NCBI GenBank assembly: GCA_001023575.1
Contig: CP011489.1
Location: forward strand, 1,363,001-1,427,000
Direction of reading: 5' to 3'
Origin: Actinobacteria bacterium IMCC26256
Lineage (GTDB): Bacteria > Actinomycetota > Acidimicrobiia > IMCC26256
Length of the DNA stretch: 64,000 bases
Shown here: in pieces, positions 61,316 to 64,000 of the stretch
How the letters are laid out: each line of letters starts with the position of its first letter
Numbering within the stretch: position 1 is the stretch's first letter
Translations under genes and position numbers: made by a program
The notes under the pieces: generated by a model
Seen by the model: only the letters and a program-made list of their open reading frames with translations
What the model was told of the DNA's origin: nothing
Database searches by the model: none

Positions 61316-62791
61316 ATGAGCCACCCGATAGTTGAGACCGCTAACGGCCCTATTCGCGGGACCACCCACGATGGGCATAGCCGATTCGCGGGGATCCCCT
61401 TCGCAGCACCCCCTGTTGGAGCGCTTCGCTTCATGCCCCCTGCACCGGTTGCCCCGTGGTCCGAGGTTCTCAACGCAGAGCACCTAGGACCGATCGTGCC
61501 CCAGATGCCTTCGATGATGGATGCAGCGCTCGCTCCCGGTGCGCCGAGCTCCGTTCAAGATGAAGCAACAAGCCTCACGCTAAATGTGTGGACACCTCAC
61601 CTTGATGGTTCACGACCCGTCATGGTTTGGATCCATGGAGGCGCATTCCTCAACGGGGCAGGATCGCTACCTGTTTATGACGGCACGAAACTCGCAGAGC
61701 AGGGCGACGTGGTTGTTGTCACCATCAACTACCGCCTCGCGGTCTTCGGATTTCTGCATCTTGCTGATCTTGGCGGAGAGGCCTTTAGGGGATCGGGTCT
61801 TGCTGGCAGCCTTGATCAGGTTGCTGCTCTTGCATGGGTTCGCGACAACATCGCTAACTTCGGCGGCGACCCATCAAACGTAACGGTCTTCGGTGAGTCT
61901 GCAGGTGCAATGAGTATCTGCACGCTTCTTGGGCTACCAGCTGCGCAGGGCCTATTCCAAAAGGCAATAACACAGAGTGGTGGAGCAAACTTCTGCACCT
62001 CAGCCGAGGACGCAACACTCAATGCCAAGCTGATCATGGAGCATGCTGGAGTCACAACGGTTGAGGAGCTCCAAGCTCTCCCGGTTCAGTCGCTGCTTGA
62101 TGCCCAGATGTTGCTTATGTCTGGCGGTCGACTAGATATGCCATTCACTCCGGTAATCGACAACGACATGCTCCCCGATGCTCCTCTTGTTGGAGTTCGA
62201 AAAGGCCTTGGAGATGTAAAACTCCTCACTGGATCCACGCGCGAAGAGTTCGCCCTATTCGCTCTCATGGACCCACGAATAGCAACCATTACGCGCGAAG
62301 AAGTGTTAGAGGAAGCCTCAAAGACAGTGGGGAGTAACGCCGAAGCGATGCTCTCCGCATATGAGGCTGCGCGCCCAGAAGCAACTACGACTGACATCTT
62401 GATCGCTTACATGACCGATCAAATGTTTCGTCTACCGGTCATTCGTATGGCAGAAGCACAGGCAGCACAGGGACGCGAGGCATGGATGTACTGGTTCACA
62501 TGGTCGAGCCCTGCGTTCGGTGGAATTCTCAAGTCTTGCCATGCGCTCGAGATTCCGTTCGTGTTCGACAATCTCGATGCCTTCGAGATGTTGATCGGAA
62601 CCGGAGACGACCGTCAAGGCCTTGCGGATTTGATGCAGGCGGCATGGGTTCGCTTTGCTCACGAGGGCAACCCTGGATGGGACTCCTACACGGAGGAGAC
62701 TCGCTCCACAATGCGGTTCGACTCAACTGATGCTGGAGTCATAAACGACCCACACAGCAGCGAGCGCGAGATGTGGGCCGGGCGCGCGTAG
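61316..62791 (+). CDS. Type-B carboxylesterase
   Basis: This 491-residue alpha/beta hydrolase is of the carboxylesterase type B family. The nucleophile Ser195 lies in FGESAGAMS, the oxyanion block is VWIHGGAFLNGAG and the C-terminal His is in SCHALEIPFVFD. The start begins IVETANGPIRGTTHDGHS, the usual family start, and AAGGAGA precedes ATG 61316. The open frame extends to 60950 across the Ltp2-like gene, which I rejected. No signal peptide is visible, so the enzyme is probably cytoplasmic. It hydrolyses an unknown ester. Confidence 0.9.
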   Translation: MSHPIVETANGPIRGTTHDGHSRFAGIPFAAPPVGALRFMPPAPVAPWSEVLNAEHLGPIVPQMPSMMDAALAPGAPSSVQDEATSLTLNVWTPHLDGSRPVMVWIHGGAFLNGAGSLPVYDGTKLAEQGDVVVVTINYRLAVFGFLHLADLGGEAFRGSGLAGSLDQVAALAWVRDNIANFGGDPSNVTVFGESAGAMSICTLLGLPAAQGLFQKAITQSGGANFCTSAEDATLNAKLIMEHAGVTTVEELQALPVQSLLDAQMLLMSGGRLDMPFTPVIDNDMLPDAPLVGVRKGLGDVKLLTGSTREEFALFALMDPRIATITREEVLEEASKTVGSNAEAMLSAYEAARPEATTTDILIAYMTDQMFRLPVIRMAEAQAAQGREAWMYWFTWSSPAFGGILKSCHALEIPFVFDNLDAFEMLIGTGDDRQGLADLMQAAWVRFAHEGNPGWDSYTEETRSTMRFDSTDAGVINDPHSSEREMWAGRA

Positions 62792-62864
62792 GGCTACTAG
62801 TAGCGGCAAACTAGCTGAGCTAGGGATTTCATTCCGCTCCTTCTTCCCTGTCACACCCCCCTGT

Positions 62865-62870
62865 TAGAGT
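62865..62870 (+). promoter_or_regulatory. -10 box of a probable leaderless promoter (HNH gene)
   Basis: TAGAGT ends 7 bases before ATG 62878. Transcription from it would start at or next to the start codon, inside the LexA-type site. Confidence 0.5.
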
Positions 62871-62885
62871 CGAACATATGTTCGA
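62870..62885. promoter_or_regulatory. LexA/SOS box overlapping the start codon
   Basis: TCGAACATATGTTCGA is a perfect 16-base palindrome that matches the actinobacterial (mycobacterial) SOS box TCGAAC-N4-GTTCGA exactly. Its centre is the start ATG at 62878. LexA bound here would cover the likely transcription start and the ribosome-entry site of a leaderless message. Confidence 0.85.
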
Positions 62886-64000
62886 TAAACTCAACGAAGC
62901 CTTTTCTCACCTAATCGATTGCGTTACTCGCGTTGATGTTGAGACGATTGATGGCAAGGGCGCGGCTCGCCTAGTTGGTATTGCTGACGGGATCCGCCGC
63001 TGTGGAGACTCGCTCCGCACTGTTGCGGTTGGCCAGGTAGAGCGCACGAATGGTTGGAAAGGTGAAGGCGCTAGGAGCATCTCCGAGTGGCTAGCCACCG
63101 AGACAGACTGTGCCCAATATGAAGCCCAGTCTGTAGTGATCCTCGCTAACCAGCTCCAGCATTTGCCGACTACTCAGGCAGCCTTGCTCTCTGGCGTGCT
63201 CTCCAACGCGCAGGCAGTCGAGGTCGCACGAGGTGCGATAGTGGCCCCGAATACGGAGTCTCAGCTCTTAAATCTCGCAAAACATGTAACGGTGCGCGAT
63301 CTGCGCGATGCAACAGCGCGCGTAATTGCAGGGGCCACCGATGAGGCCGCACGCCACAAGCAGATACATAAAACACGTTTCTTAAAATCGTGGAGAGACC
63401 CTGATGGTGCCTTCATCATCAAAGGGCGCATGACGGTTGCTAATGGCGCAATTGTGATGGCTGCACTCAAACCACTCCAAGACGAGATCTTTAACGCAGC
63501 ACGCAAGAGTGGTAATCATGAAAGGCCAGAGGCCTATGCCGCAGACGCGCTACTCGAACTCTGCACTGCAGAAAGCGCGATTGCGGCAAAACCAGCCCGC
63601 GCAAATGCCGTGATGAATATTCGCATCGACATGGCATCTCTCAAGCGTGGACATACCGAGAACGGAGAAGTCTGCGAGATCGCCGGCGTTGGGCCAATAC
63701 CTGTCGCTACCGCTACTGCGCACTTAGGCGAGGCATTCTTAAAGCTGCTCGTGATGGATGGCACAGACATACGAACAATCGCTCACATGGGGCGCTCAAT
63801 ACCAGCAAAACTCCGCACCGGACTCGAGGAGCGCGACCGAGTCTGTCAAGTCCCGACATGCGACATGAACATCGGCCTCGAGATCGATCACATCATCCCC
63901 TTCGCGGAGGGTGGTGCTACAAGCTTTGAGAACCTCGTGCGCCTCTGTAAACGGCATCACCTCCAAAAAACGCATGATGGTTATCGCTTAGAGGCAATCG
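62878..64000 (+). CDS. DUF222/HNH endonuclease-domain protein (13E12-repeat type), 3' end outside window
   Basis: Translation from ATG 62878 is open to the window end (374 codons). The N-terminal region is the DUF222 domain typical of actinobacterial 13E12-repeat proteins. The C-terminal region has an HNH nuclease motif: CQVPTC, then EIDHIIPFAEGG, ENLVRLCKRHH (about residues 320-355), with the four Cys/His zinc ligands and the catalytic His. In mycobacteria, members of this family are in the LexA regulon, matching the SOS box here. Such genes are multicopy and some carry introns or form recombining repeats. No ribosome site precedes the ATG. Confidence 0.9.
   Translation, partial: MFDKLNEAFSHLIDCVTRVDVETIDGKGAARLVGIADGIRRCGDSLRTVAVGQVERTNGWKGEGARSISEWLATETDCAQYEAQSVVILANQLQHLPTTQAALLSGVLSNAQAVEVARGAIVAPNTESQLLNLAKHVTVRDLRDATARVIAGATDEAARHKQIHKTRFLKSWRDPDGAFIIKGRMTVANGAIVMAALKPLQDEIFNAARKSGNHERPEAYAADALLELCTAESAIAAKPARANAVMNIRIDMASLKRGHTENGEVCEIAGVGPIPVATATAHLGEAFLKLLVMDGTDIRTIAHMGRSIPAKLRTGLEERDRVCQVPTCDMNIGLEIDHIIPFAEGGATSFENLVRLCKRHHLQKTHDGYRLEAI

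Noticed and set aside
1-64000. Search for tRNA, rRNA, CRISPR, insertion sequences, att sites or prophage genes
   Set aside because: Gaps are short and none holds a cloverleaf, regular repeat array, transposase or flanking inverted repeats that I can support.

Overview
The window reads as a chromosomal segment of an actinobacterium. The evidence is LLM-type (F420-like) oxidoreductases, an Ltp2/DUF35 thiolase pair, DUF5522, DUF202, a TIGR04338-like metallohydrolase, a DUF222-HNH (13E12-type) nuclease under a mycobacterial-type SOS box, and many promoters of the TANNNT leaderless kind. GC is moderate by eye, and the gene set is very rich in acyl-CoA chemistry. That fits an uncultured Acidimicrobiia-like lineage better than Mycobacterium or Streptomyces, but this placement is inference. 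Genes are tightly packed, often with ATGA overlaps. No stretch above 300 bases lacks a gene. I see no rRNA, tRNA, CRISPR array, insertion sequence or origin.

Layout. 1-5.1 kb: end of a D-aminoacylase-family amidohydrolase and a CbiX-like chelatase (+), then 3Fe-4S ferredoxin, HisN, thiolase and PHP protein (-). 5.1-13.5 kb: an MBL-Rieske fusion (-), a MaoC-like dehydratase (+), gpmA (-), ppx (+), TetR (-), a degenerate TPP-enzyme-like protein and a PAS-PAS-GGDEF-EAL protein (+). 13.5-21 kb (-): a five-gene catabolic operon (amidohydrolase, Tyr/Ser phosphatase, two acyl-CoA dehydrogenase subunits, acyl-CoA carboxyltransferase) preceded by a TAP-type peptidase lipoprotein. 21-27 kb: aldehyde dehydrogenase (+), LLM oxidoreductase (-), and an SDR / glutamine-synthetase-like / PuuD-like / methyltransferase operon (+), probably for gamma-glutamylated amine catabolism. 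27-31 kb (-): SDR / acyl-CoA ligase / cyclase / SDR operon. 31-36 kb (+): acyl-CoA ligase / EthD-like / saccharopine-dehydrogenase-like operon, then two DUF202 membrane proteins. 36-45 kb (-): a second catabolic operon headed by a paralogous amidohydrolase (aldehyde dehydrogenase, two LLM enzymes), then isochorismatase-like, acyl-CoA ligase and D-aminoacylase-like genes. 45-55 kb: acyl-CoA ligase (+), crotonase (-), and a compressed branched-chain-amino-acid-type ABC importer: LivH-LivM fusion, MFS-LivF-LivG fusion and a membrane-anchored binding protein. 55-64 kb: LbH acyltransferase, cytochrome c lipoprotein, TIGR04338-like protein, thiolase, gamma-carbonic-anhydrase-like protein, CDF transporter, DUF35/Ltp2 pair, type-B carboxylesterase and a DUF222-HNH nuclease cut by the window end.

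Together the genes look like a heterotroph's catabolic region: uptake of amino-acid-like or organic-acid substrates, hydrolysis of amides and esters, CoA activation, beta-oxidation-type steps, and carboxylation. The two operons headed by paralogous amidohydrolases carry closely similar inverted repeats about 85 bases before their first start codon, which suggests shared transcriptional control. The most unusual items are the MFS-LivF-LivG fusion, the MBL-Rieske fusion, the paired operators, and the SOS box placed over a leaderless start codon.
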